A DNA stretch of 64,000 bases, from the NCBI GenBank assembly GCA_947462875.1, contig CANHQJ010000003.1, positions 62,001-126,000 on the forward strand, given 5' to 3'. The number at the start of each line of letters is the position of its first letter. Position 1 is the stretch's first letter. The DNA is from Verrucomicrobiia bacterium. Lineage in GTDB: Bacteria > Verrucomicrobiota > Verrucomicrobiia > Verrucomicrobiales > Akkermansiaceae. A model generated the notes under the pieces. The model was given only the letters and a program-made list of their open reading frames with translations. It was not told the DNA's origin and made no database searches. Position numbers and translations under genes: made by a program. This document shows positions 9,291-17,320 of this stretch, one piece after another.

Positions 9291-9318
9291 TTGCGCAACA
9301 GTCGTTTGCCAGTATGGT
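9291..9318 (+). promoter_or_regulatory. Predicted promoter of the rseP-like gene
   Basis: TTGCGC (9291-9296) and TATGGT (9313-9318) with 16-bp spacing. The expected start site is about 8-9 bp before the ATG at 9333. It sits in the 70-bp gap after the htrA-like gene. Confidence 0.4.
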
Positions 9319-9332
9319 GACACCCGCACCTC

Positions 9333-10733
9333 ATGGAAACTTTCAAGAACATCCTGCTCATCCTTGCTGTCATTCTGAGCTTCAACGTGATGATTTTCGT
9401 TCACGAGCTCGGGCACTTTTTGGCCGCACGCTGGCGGGGCTTGAAGATCGACAAGTTCCAGGTCTGGTTCGGCAAACCGATCTGGTCCAAGACCATCAAC
9501 GGCGTGCAATACGGGCTCGGCTGGATTCCGGCCGGTGGTTTTGTCGCCCTGCCGCAGCTCGCGCCGATGGAAACCATCGAGGGCAAAAGCGAGTATGAGG
9601 AACCGTTGCCGCCGATTTCGCCGTGGGACAAAATCATCGTCGCGGTCGCGGGACCGATTTTTTCGTTAGGCCTGGCGCTCGCCATCGGCCTCGCCGTGTG
9701 GAATCTCGGCAAACCGCAGGACCTCATTCATCCTACGCAAATCGGCTACATCAAAAAAGACAGCCCCGCGGAAAAAGCCGGGCTACAACTCGGCGATGAC
9801 ATTCTCTCGATCAATGACAAGCCGGTGATCGGCTTCATGGGGAATCTCGATTGCATCACCGAGAGCATCGTGCTCAGTGACGGACCACAAATCAAATTCA
9901 GCGTTCGCCGCGAGGGCGAGCCGGAACCACGTGTGATCTACTCGTCTTTCGAAACGCAACCGACAAAGTGGTGGCAGCGCCGTGCCTTGCGCCAGGTCGG
10001 CATTTCTTTTGCAATGCCTGCAATTGTGGACATGATTCTGCCACACAGCCCGGCGGCCAAGGCAGGATTGCTGAAGGGAGATCAAATCATCGCCATCGAT
10101 GGCACTAAGGTCTGGAGCGATCAGCATGTCGCACAGTTGTTGGAGACGAAAAACTACCAAGCCATCACCGCCTCGATCAAGCGCGGTGAAACCACGCTCG
10201 AGTTGCCCATGCAACCCATCGCACCGCTGACCCCGAAAGATAAAAAACCCATGCTCGGCATTGGTTGGAGCGGGGAAGGCATCGTGGATACCCATATCGT
10301 CCACCCCGATCCCATTCGGCAATGCAAGGACAGCGTGCGCATGATGGTCGCCACGATCAAGGCCTTGGTTTCCCCAAAATCGAGCGTGGGAATCGATCAA
10401 CTGAGCGGCCCTATCAGCATCGCCAAAGCGAAGTTTGACCTCCTCAACACGGACGTTAATGGCTGGCGGCGCTTGCTCGCCTTTCTCGTGCTGATCAATG
10501 TCAACCTTGCCATCTTCAATATGCTGCCCTTCCCTGTGCTCGATGGCGGCCATACCACACTCGCGCTGATGGAAATCATCGCCCGCCGCCCGGTGAAAGC
10601 ACGCATCCTCGAATACGTGCAGTCCGGCTGCGCCTTGCTGCTCATCAGTCTCTTTCTCTACATCACCTCGAAGGACATCGGCGGATTTTTCGGGCCGAAA
10701 GAAAAAAACGAAAAAGTCACCTTTGCACCCTGA
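9333..10733 (+). CDS. rseP: RseP-type site-2 intramembrane zinc metalloprotease
   Basis: A 466-residue membrane protein. The HExxH zinc motif lies in the first membrane segment (VHELGH, His24-Glu25-His28). One or two PDZ-like regions occupy the middle (KDSPAEKAGLQLGDDILSIND; HSPAAKAGLLKGDQIIAIDG). The second metal motif NMLPFPVLDGGH is in a late membrane segment. In E. coli RseP cuts anti-sigma factor RseA and clears signal peptides; the substrate here is unknown. The HtrA-like gene precedes it, and a PhoD-like phosphatase gene follows after 8 bp and is probably co-transcribed. Length matches the family (about 450). Confidence 0.95.
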   Translation: METFKNILLILAVILSFNVMIFVHELGHFLAARWRGLKIDKFQVWFGKPIWSKTINGVQYGLGWIPAGGFVALPQLAPMETIEGKSEYEEPLPPISPWDKIIVAVAGPIFSLGLALAIGLAVWNLGKPQDLIHPTQIGYIKKDSPAEKAGLQLGDDILSINDKPVIGFMGNLDCITESIVLSDGPQIKFSVRREGEPEPRVIYSSFETQPTKWWQRRALRQVGISFAMPAIVDMILPHSPAAKAGLLKGDQIIAIDGTKVWSDQHVAQLLETKNYQAITASIKRGETTLELPMQPIAPLTPKDKKPMLGIGWSGEGIVDTHIVHPDPIRQCKDSVRMMVATIKALVSPKSSVGIDQLSGPISIAKAKFDLLNTDVNGWRRLLAFLVLINVNLAIFNMLPFPVLDGGHTTLALMEIIARRPVKARILEYVQSGCALLLISLFLYITSKDIGGFFGPKEKNEKVTFAP

Positions 10734-10741
10734 TTCCCATC

Positions 10742-11740
10742 ATGCGTCATTTGCTTCTCTCCGCCCTCGCGCTCGCCACACTTCCCCTCGCCGCCCAGCC
10801 TGCCGCCACCGCGCCGCCGCTCTCGCGCATCGTGTTCGCGTCCTGCTGTCACGAATCAAAGCCCGCGCCAATTTTCCAATCCATCCTCGCCTACAAGCCG
10901 CAGTTGTTCGTGTGGATGGGCGATAACATTTACGGCGATTCTCCGAACACGGCCGTACTTCGGGAAAAATACAACTTGCAGCAATTCCGTCCCTCGTATC
11001 GCGAGATCTGCGACCTGTGCCCCGTCATCGGCACCTGGGACGATCACGACTTCGGTGCCAACGATGCGGGGAAAAACTACCCGAACCGAGTCGAGTCCCA
11101 GCAAGCGTTTCTCGATTTCCTGCGCGAGCCGGCGAACTCGAAACGCCGCACACAAGAAGGCGTCTACACCACTTATCTCTACGGTCCCGAGGCACAAAAA
11201 ATCCGCTTCATCCTGCTGGACACCCGCTATTTCCGCGACGACATCGGCACCAATGGCGACATCCTCGGCGAAGCGCAATGGGCCTGGCTCGAAAAAACGC
11301 TCAAATCCAGCAAGGCGGAAATCAACGTGGTGGTTTCCAGCTTTCAGGTGATTCCCGAGGATCATCGCTTCGAAAAATGGGCGAACTTCGCGCAGGCACG
11401 CAAAAGGCTTTTCGCGTTGCTGGCAAAACCCGACATGCCGCCGATAATTCTCCTGAGCGGTGACAGACATTTGGCCGAAATCTCGCAACTGCCCCCAGAG
11501 GTAGCCGGCTACCCACTGACGGAAATTACCTCGAGTGCGCTCACCCAGTCCGGTGGCGGCGTCAACAACGAAGTGAACCGCCATCGTTTGGGAGAAAACT
11601 ACAGCTACAACAATTTCGGTTCTCTCAATATCGACTGGAGCCGCACCCCGCCTGTCATCACGGCAGCGATTCACAACACCGAGGGAGCGCCGGTTCGCGC
11701 GGTGACGTTCAGTGCACCTGTGCGTCCGACGCCTCCATGA
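10742..11740 (+). CDS. PhoD-like secreted phosphatase
   Basis: A 332-residue protein with a signal peptide (MRHLLLSALALATLPLAAQPA). It shows the metallophosphatase motifs of PhoD-like enzymes (PF09423): FASCC near the N-terminus, WMGDNIYGD (metal-binding Asp/Asn), GTWDDHDFGANDAGK, and LLSGDRHLAE near the C-terminus. PhoD enzymes hydrolyse phosphomono- and diesters at the cell surface, often under phosphate limitation; no Pho box was looked for computationally. It starts 8 bp after the rseP stop, so it is probably in the same transcript. The C-terminus is shorter than Bacillus PhoD and resembles the compact subgroup. Confidence 0.88.
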   Translation: MRHLLLSALALATLPLAAQPAATAPPLSRIVFASCCHESKPAPIFQSILAYKPQLFVWMGDNIYGDSPNTAVLREKYNLQQFRPSYREICDLCPVIGTWDDHDFGANDAGKNYPNRVESQQAFLDFLREPANSKRRTQEGVYTTYLYGPEAQKIRFILLDTRYFRDDIGTNGDILGEAQWAWLEKTLKSSKAEINVVVSSFQVIPEDHRFEKWANFAQARKRLFALLAKPDMPPIILLSGDRHLAEISQLPPEVAGYPLTEITSSALTQSGGGVNNEVNRHRLGENYSYNNFGSLNIDWSRTPPVITAAIHNTEGAPVRAVTFSAPVRPTPP

Positions 11741-11765
11741 TCAATAAGGTATTACTACCGACGTC

Positions 11766-12500
11766 ATGCGCTCCCTTTGCACCATGGCCGCATGCGGAAT
11801 CGCATCCTTGGTTCTCTTCCAATGCGCGCCTCAAGGACCGGCAACCGCTCCAAACCATGGGGCGATAGCCGCCGACCAACTGGACATCGGGGGCAATGCA
11901 TGTGGACCCACAGCCTTGTTGAATGCGTGGCGCTTCGGATCAACAGCCTGCCAGAACATCGCCGGAACGCTTCCGGGTACTGACGACCGCGCGCAGTTAC
12001 GGCACTTGATCGTGCATCACGGTGGTCAGCGATCGACGAACATGCCACATCGAAATCGCTGGTCTCGACGCGGGATCAATAGCGCCGATCTAACGGATCT
12101 AGCCAACCAACTGATGAATCGGCATGACGTGCGATCCGTCACGTTAATCGTGCCTCAGGGAAAAAACTCCCTGCGCACCACACACCATCAATTGGCCCGT
12201 TCTCTGCGCAGGGGGTTCCCTCCTGTTGTCAGCTTGCGGCGCTATGAGGGAACCAAAGTCATCGACTCGCACTTTGTCACTGTGCTGAGAGTGCCAGATC
12301 ATCTCGATAAAAACGCATCGTTTTTCACGATGGAATATCTCGATCCGATCGGTGGCAAAAAATGCCATGGTCGTGTGACCGCCCGGGAGATCATATCTCA
12401 CACCCAACTCCTGGCTGACACACCTTCCACGCCTGTGGGTCGATCGCAAGCCAAGACAGATTCATGTCTTCTCATGGACTCGCTGATCGTGATGCCTTAG
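11766..12500 (+). CDS. C39-like cysteine peptidase-fold protein, putative lipoprotein
   Basis: A 244-residue protein. The N-terminus ends in LVLFQC at Cys20, which resembles a lipobox, although Gln at -1 is atypical. GNACGPTALLNAW places a candidate nucleophile at Cys46. IDSHFVTVLRV supplies His169 and MEYLDPIGGK supplies Asp193. The order Cys, His-[FW]-V-x-V, DP is that of C39-like/papain-fold peptidases (family knowledge). Substrate and proteolytic activity are inferred, not shown. The gene begins an AT-richer block ending near 15960; its codon use (many CGA, ATA, TCA) differs from its neighbours, which suggests horizontal acquisition. Confidence 0.6.
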   Translation: MRSLCTMAACGIASLVLFQCAPQGPATAPNHGAIAADQLDIGGNACGPTALLNAWRFGSTACQNIAGTLPGTDDRAQLRHLIVHHGGQRSTNMPHRNRWSRRGINSADLTDLANQLMNRHDVRSVTLIVPQGKNSLRTTHHQLARSLRRGFPPVVSLRRYEGTKVIDSHFVTVLRVPDHLDKNASFFTMEYLDPIGGKKCHGRVTAREIISHTQLLADTPSTPVGRSQAKTDSCLLMDSLIVMP

Positions 12501-12790
12501 GGTCTTTCAAACAAATCTATGTGTACAATCAGCAAACCAATGAGCAGCGGCTTTTTGACTGACTTGTGAACGTGCACCGCCGATGACGACTTGTCTGATA
12601 GTACTTTTTCGACAACGAATCAGTAAAATCCAAGGAAGCGGAAAACGAGAAAAGACTTTGAGTTATTAACGAATATTTCACATTTTTTTTGCAGAGAATT
12701 AACGAACTACGTTCCATCCTGCATGCGTCACGGAATTTATCGGTAATGTGTTTGATGAAATCTACCGTGAGAACTAGTATCAAAAAGAAT
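12501..12790. other. AT-rich 290-bp intergenic region before the outer-membrane barrel gene
   Basis: No gene is supported here. It includes a T-rich stretch (about 12676-12690) and the sequence GAACTAGTAT near 12770 that distantly resembles the dyad family described elsewhere. No convincing -10/-35 pair was found, although a promoter for the downstream barrel gene must lie in or near this stretch. Confidence 0.4.
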
Positions 12791-13516
12791 ATGAAAATGA
12801 AATCAGATACGGCAGTTGCTGCCACTCGTTGTGTTGTCAGAAAAGGTCTTAGCCTGTCCGCTCGTCGGACAGCGTTACTTTTTTCTCTACCTGTGATTCA
12901 AATGGCATCTGCGGACGTCCCTTCCTGGATCGATGGTTTGTATGTGAAGGGCTTCGGCGGACTTAACTTTCTCCAAGGGGGAGATCTATCACGAGGCGCT
13001 GCAGCAGGTGATGGCTCATACGATGTGGGGGAACTTATCGGCGCCGCGATAGGCAAGGAGCTCACGCCAAACTGGGCGCTTGAGCTTGAGTTCTCTTACC
13101 GCTCAGCCGATATTGATTCCATTTCTGCTGGTGGTCCATTTGAAGGTAATCTTGACGGTGATTTCGCATCGACAAATCTGATACTGAATGGAATCTACAC
13201 CTTCACCAAACCAGACGGCACGGCGCTCTGGGGCAGGCTCACACCTTATGCTGGAGTCGGGATCGGATTTCTCCAAGAAGCTGATATCGATGTGACCATC
13301 GGCGGAGTGGAGCAAGAGTTTGATGACAACTACCTTTTTGCCGCGCAAGCTTTGGTTGGCGTTTCTTATGAATTATCCTCCTCGTGGTCGATCTTTGCAG
13401 AAACTCGTTACAACTATGCTGGATCGATAGAATTGGAACCGACCGCGGGAGGAACCTCGGTGGAGGCTGACTATAATGGATTTTCGTGTCTTGCGGGTCT
13501 TCGCTATCAGTTTTGA
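12791..13516 (+). CDS. Outer-membrane beta-barrel protein (OmpA/OmpW-like fold)
   Basis: About 241 residues. A long basic N-region is followed by a hydrophobic signal core (TALLFSLPVIQMASA), with cleavage probably before DVPSW. The mature part alternates polar and hydrophobic residues, has repeated aromatic girdles, and ends in YNGFSCLAGLRYQF. A terminal Phe preceded by alternating hydrophobics is the classic barrel-assembly signal. Central strands (YAGVGIGFLQEADIDV; FAAQALVGVSYELSSSWSIFAETRYNY) fit the 8-stranded small-barrel family. The start is uncertain: ATGs at 12746, 12755, 12791 and 12797 are in frame. The gene sits just upstream of a two-component system that may control it. Confidence 0.75.
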   Translation: MKMKSDTAVAATRCVVRKGLSLSARRTALLFSLPVIQMASADVPSWIDGLYVKGFGGLNFLQGGDLSRGAAAGDGSYDVGELIGAAIGKELTPNWALELEFSYRSADIDSISAGGPFEGNLDGDFASTNLILNGIYTFTKPDGTALWGRLTPYAGVGIGFLQEADIDVTIGGVEQEFDDNYLFAAQALVGVSYELSSSWSIFAETRYNYAGSIELEPTAGGTSVEADYNGFSCLAGLRYQF

Positions 13517-13533
13517 TGGCCGAGTGTAGAATC

Positions 13534-13589
13534 GCTCATCATCGCGCAAACCAAAGTCGTCACTGACGTTGCGAAGCGCGACGATGAGC
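13534..13589 (+). repeat. Inverted repeat, possible terminator or regulator-binding site
   Basis: GCTCATCATCGCGC (13534-13547) and GCGCGACGATGAGC (13576-13589) pair over 14 positions with one mismatch, around a 28-nt loop. It lies 17 bp after the barrel gene and 24 bp before the promoter of the response-regulator gene. No T-run follows directly, so it is either a weak or factor-dependent terminator or a protein-binding dyad. Confidence 0.45.
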
Positions 13590-13612
13590 CATTAAAAATC
13601 GAATTCCTGATT

Positions 13613-13641
13613 TTGATAAAAAATAATTTTTACTCTATAGT
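13613..13641 (+). promoter_or_regulatory. Strong predicted sigma70 promoter of the two-component system
   Basis: TTGATA (13613-13618), a 17-bp AT-rich spacer, then TATAGT (13636-13641). Each hexamer has one or two differences from consensus and the spacing is ideal. Predicted start near 13648, about 9 nt before the ATG at 13657. Confidence 0.6.
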
Positions 13642-13656
13642 CCGCAAGATTCTTGT

Positions 13657-14370
13657 ATGGATACATCGCCATTATCACCCATTTTACTTGTAGAAGATGA
13701 CTTGGATCTTGCGGGCAACATTCAAGATTACTTGGAACATCGGGGTTGGTCCGTGGATTATTCTCCGAATGGTGCTCTGGCACTTCATCAAATCTTATCG
13801 AAAGAGTATTCGGCAGTTATTTTGGATCTGCGACTGCCCGGCCTGGGCGGCATGGAGCTCTGTCGGCGATTACGTTCTGAAGCTGGCTCATCCTTACCCA
13901 TACTGATACTGTCAGCGGCGGATCGACTGGAGGATCGCTTGGCGGGTTTTGAGGCGGGTGCCGACGATTATCTGGTAAAACCATTCGCTTTGCCTGAACT
14001 GCTTGCGCGCCTTCAAGCATTGATCCGCCGCTCCCAGACCTTTTGTCCCAGTGTGTCCCGAATCCTCCGCTATGCGGATCTCGAAGTTGATCGCGATTTG
14101 CGAACGGTGCGGCGCGCTGGCCAGCTTCTCACAATCACTAAGATGGGGTATGAGTTGTTAGAAATTCTCATCCTGCGTGCTCCGACTGTAGTGCCGCGGA
14201 TGGACATAGAGCACCACTTATGGCAAGGAGAGCCGCCCGGGAGTGATGCGCTCCGCACTCATCTGGCAGCCTTGCGCGCGGTAGTCGATCGACCGCCATG
14301 GCCTGCGCTACTACACACGCATCGCGGAATTGGTTATCAACTGATGCTCGGAAAAGGCGAAGATGGCTGA
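13657..14370 (+). CDS. OmpR-family response regulator
   Basis: A 237-residue protein. The receiver domain (1-120) has the acidic pair VEDD near residues 13-15, phospho-acceptor Asp57 (VILDLRLPG) and Lys108 (YLVKPF). The C-terminal winged-helix DNA-binding domain (about 140-232) ends in THRGIGYQL, the conserved trans_reg_C signature. Its stop overlaps the kinase start by 8 bp (ATGGCTGA, 14363-14370), so the two are translationally coupled. Target genes are unknown; the barrel gene immediately upstream and the dyad at 13534-13589 are the nearest candidates. Codon usage is AT-richer than the surrounding core genes. Confidence 0.93.
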   Translation: MDTSPLSPILLVEDDLDLAGNIQDYLEHRGWSVDYSPNGALALHQILSKEYSAVILDLRLPGLGGMELCRRLRSEAGSSLPILILSAADRLEDRLAGFEAGADDYLVKPFALPELLARLQALIRRSQTFCPSVSRILRYADLEVDRDLRTVRRAGQLLTITKMGYELLEILILRAPTVVPRMDIEHHLWQGEPPGSDALRTHLAALRAVVDRPPWPALLHTHRGIGYQLMLGKGEDG

Positions 14371-15736
14371 TACTACTGATATACCTCAGTCCCGCTTGGC
14401 ATCGCGCATCCGCTGGCTGCTCGTGGTGCTGGCATGCGCTGTGATGGGGATTTTTAGTCTGGGTGGTTGGATTTTATTGATCGACGCCGAAGACGCTATC
14501 CAGAATAACTATCTCGCGCCGTTGATGAGGCAGCTTGCCTTAGCACCAAAGGATGCCTCCATGCCCAGAGGAATCACTCGCTACTGGAGTGCTCGGGAGA
14601 TTTCTGTCACTCATGACTTAGAAGAGGTTCCTGCAACGAATGAATTGCATGAATTTTTTACCGACGAAGCCGGAAGGAACGCAACGATGCCAAAAAACAT
14701 CAGCGAACGAATGAACATGTGGTTAGGGAAAGACCGAGAAAGGGAGTTTCGGTTGTGGTTCGAGCCAGCAAACTCACAACATGAGGCCGTGTGGGTTCTG
14801 ATGGATCTGGGCGATCATGAGTTTTCCGATGCAAACCTAGGCACTGTGCAAGGCAGGCTTGTTTTACTTGCGTTCGTTCTTTTTGTGGTTGCGATTGTCA
14901 CGAGCAAGGTCATCGCGAATTGGGCACTGCGGCCGATTCTTCAGCTTGCGGGTCGAGTGCGCGACCGTGAATCCGAGAGATCGGCAGGTCGCTTTGCTGA
15001 AACTCCATTGGCGTCTGGACTTCCTGCGGATGAGTTCGGTTATTTGGCTAGGGTTCTCGACGAGTACCATGAAAATCTGCGACTGACGCTCGATCGCGAA
15101 CGTCGTTTCATTGCCGATTGCAGCCACGAATTGCGAACTCCAGTCACTACTCTCAATGGTGCCGTTGCCCTATTACGCGATCTTCCTGCGGATGCGGAGA
15201 ACCACCAGAGAGTGCTTGCCCGAATGGAACGCGCTGGCCGGAGAATGGAGCGATTGATTCAAACATTTCTCATGATTGCCCGCGAAAACCGACTGCCTGA
15301 GCCAACGGGCGAAATCGCGGTGGAGGAGCTTGTGCAGGAAGTGGTGGATGAATGGCGGTCACTGCATCGCACTCACCCGCTTGTGGTGCATTTTCAACCA
15401 TCGGAAGTCGTGCGACTGCGTTGCGACCGTGAGGGTCTTGCGACGCTGATTCACAATCTAGTTGGCAATGCATTCAGTCACCTTCGTCATGGACGTCTTG
15501 AAATCTCATGGCGCCATAATGAGCAAGGTGCGCGTATTATACGATTTGAAGATAACGGGCCCGGTCTGCCTGAGTTTGCCGAGGCAGCCATAGACTCTAA
15601 CAAAAACATCTCCACCGCAGGTTACGGACTAGGCTTATCATTAGTAGAGCGGCTCTGCATCGTCCAAGGATGGCAAATAGAGAAACGGCCTGGAAATACG
15701 GGAGGCACCATTATTGAAATCACGCTGGCAGAGTGA
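14363..15736 (+). CDS. Membrane sensor histidine kinase
   Basis: A 457-residue protein with two membrane segments (about 18-40 and 165-187) bracketing an extracytoplasmic sensor region of about 125 residues. A HAMP-like linker follows (ALRPILQLAGRVRDRE). The dimerisation domain carries phospho-His255 (CSHELRTP). The ATPase domain shows the N box (NLVGNAFSH), G1 (EDNGPGLP) and G2 (GYGLGLSLV) motifs. It should phosphorylate the regulator encoded just upstream. The sensor region matches nothing I recognise, so the signal is unknown. The gene uses TTA, ATA and AGA codons freely, in line with horizontal origin of the block. Confidence 0.93.
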   Translation: MADTTDIPQSRLASRIRWLLVVLACAVMGIFSLGGWILLIDAEDAIQNNYLAPLMRQLALAPKDASMPRGITRYWSAREISVTHDLEEVPATNELHEFFTDEAGRNATMPKNISERMNMWLGKDREREFRLWFEPANSQHEAVWVLMDLGDHEFSDANLGTVQGRLVLLAFVLFVVAIVTSKVIANWALRPILQLAGRVRDRESERSAGRFAETPLASGLPADEFGYLARVLDEYHENLRLTLDRERRFIADCSHELRTPVTTLNGAVALLRDLPADAENHQRVLARMERAGRRMERLIQTFLMIARENRLPEPTGEIAVEELVQEVVDEWRSLHRTHPLVVHFQPSEVVRLRCDREGLATLIHNLVGNAFSHLRHGRLEISWRHNEQGARIIRFEDNGPGLPEFAEAAIDSNKNISTAGYGLGLSLVERLCIVQGWQIEKRPGNTGGTIIEITLAE

Positions 15737-15964
15737 TCGCTCGATATCATGCGCGATACGGCATTTTCTGATTGAATCCGATGCCAGATTCTTATGTGAC
15801 GTCTTTTTCTTAGCATCATTCGTAATATCAGAAAATCAAATGAAACCTTATGCTTTTTTGAGTAAAATAAAACAAATGATCAATGCTTCGTAGTTTATGA
15901 ATCATATTTTACGATGCATAAAGGTAATAAGACATCTTGCGGATGAAAGACGAAACGATGATTC
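15737..15964. other. AT-rich convergent intergenic region
   Basis: It separates the rightward kinase gene from the leftward suf operon. It contains a 10-bp inverted repeat with a long spacer (ATTTTCTGAT 15763-15772, ATCAGAAAAT 15827-15836) and scattered T-runs, but no textbook terminator. No gene is supported. It probably marks the right edge of the AT-rich block. Confidence 0.4.
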
Positions 15965-17275
15965 TCAACGCACGTCGCGCATCCGCAGGGTAGCGAATTT
16001 TTGATCGAGAAAATTCAAGACATAGGCCTCTGTCGCATCGTGATTGAGGCGGGAGATGACCTCGATGGAAAATCCGCGGGCGATCAATTGGCGGGCGGTA
16101 TCGGAGTCGATGCCGCGGGCGCGCAGATAGAAAATTTCCTCATCGCTGATCTGCGCGCTGGTGCTGCCGTGACTGCATTTCACGTCGTCCGCATTGATCT
16201 CCAGGCCAGGCATGGAGTTTGCCTCGCAGGTATTGGACATCAGCAGATTGCGGCAGGTCTGGTAGGCATCGGTGCGGTGCGCGCCCTCATCCACGAAGAT
16301 CAGCCCGGAGAAAATCGTGCGCGACTCATCATAGAGCGAGTTTTTATACAACAGATCCGAGTAGGCGCCGGGCGAAATGTGGTGCTGGAACGTGCGTTGA
16401 TCATACTCCTGATCATGGCTGGGCACGGACACAGCCAGCATATAGGAACGCGCTTCCTCACCAGTGAGGCGGGAGATCGATTCGCTGCGCGCCCAGGCCG
16501 CGCCTGTGCTGAGCAGGAAGCTCGTGGAGGTCGCCGCCTTGGCCACATCGCTGGCATTGATGGAAATGATTTTGCTGTTCTGATTCAGCGCCTGCACCAC
16601 GACGTAATCGAGTGTGGAGTTTTTTTCCGCAATCAGATCGTTCACGGCAATCGTCAGCGTGGCCGCGCGATCATCCGTCGATTGAAACGTCTCGATCACG
16701 CGCACGGAAGCGCCCTCGCCCGTGACCAGCAGCGTATGCGGCAGAATCGTGCTCGAATCGCCATCGGCCCAATGGAAAATCTGCACAGGATCCTGCACCA
16801 CGACACCCGCAGGCACGTAGAGAAAGACCCCATTGCTGACATGAGCGGCATGAAGCGCACTGAACTTCGCCGATCCCAGGGTGGTGGGATGGCGCATGAA
16901 GTATTGCTGCACCAGATCCGGTTGCTGGATCAGCGCTTCCGCCAAGGGCAGACAAATCACGCCATCGGGCAAGCGGCTCTGCGAGTGCACCAGCGTGTCA
17001 TTGACAAAAACCAAGGTCGCCGCCGCATCGGCCACGCCAGTGGAGCGGGCGATCCATTCGCTGGCCTCACCACGAAACTCCGCACGCGTGAACGAGGAAA
17101 AATCCAGTGCGGAAATCGTCGAAAAACGCCACGCCTCATCGCCACGTCGCGGCGCGGGAAGCGATTGGAAGGAGGCCCAGGCATCCGCTTGAGCCGTGGC
17201 AAACCACTGCGGAAACATTGCGGAGGTGGTTGCCGGTTGATCGAGAAGGGAAGGTCGGGAAATGGCGGTAGGCAT
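15965..17275 (-). CDS. sufD: Fe-S cluster assembly protein SufD
   Basis: A 436-residue protein of the SufB/SufD beta-helix family. The C-terminal region shows the conserved SufD pattern: SNTCEANSMPGLEINADDVKCSHGSTSAQISDEEIFYLRARGID. SufD forms the SufBC2D scaffold with SufB and SufC on which iron-sulfur clusters are built; the Cys-Ser-His (KCSHGST) near the C-terminus matches the functional His of SufD. It is the last gene of the leftward fur-sufC-sufB-sufD operon, 45 bp after sufB. No sufS or sufE is in the window. Start at 17275 (MPTAISRPSLLDQ). Confidence 0.95.
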   Translation of the reverse strand: MPTAISRPSLLDQPATTSAMFPQWFATAQADAWASFQSLPAPRRGDEAWRFSTISALDFSSFTRAEFRGEASEWIARSTGVADAAATLVFVNDTLVHSQSRLPDGVICLPLAEALIQQPDLVQQYFMRHPTTLGSAKFSALHAAHVSNGVFLYVPAGVVVQDPVQIFHWADGDSSTILPHTLLVTGEGASVRVIETFQSTDDRAATLTIAVNDLIAEKNSTLDYVVVQALNQNSKIISINASDVAKAATSTSFLLSTGAAWARSESISRLTGEEARSYMLAVSVPSHDQEYDQRTFQHHISPGAYSDLLYKNSLYDESRTIFSGLIFVDEGAHRTDAYQTCRNLLMSNTCEANSMPGLEINADDVKCSHGSTSAQISDEEIFYLRARGIDSDTARQLIARGFSIEVISRLNHDATEAYVLNFLDQKFATLRMRDVR

Positions 17276-17320
17276 GGTAGGAGAAAAGTCAATAAATTGC
17301 GAATGGCGGGATCGGCGGGT

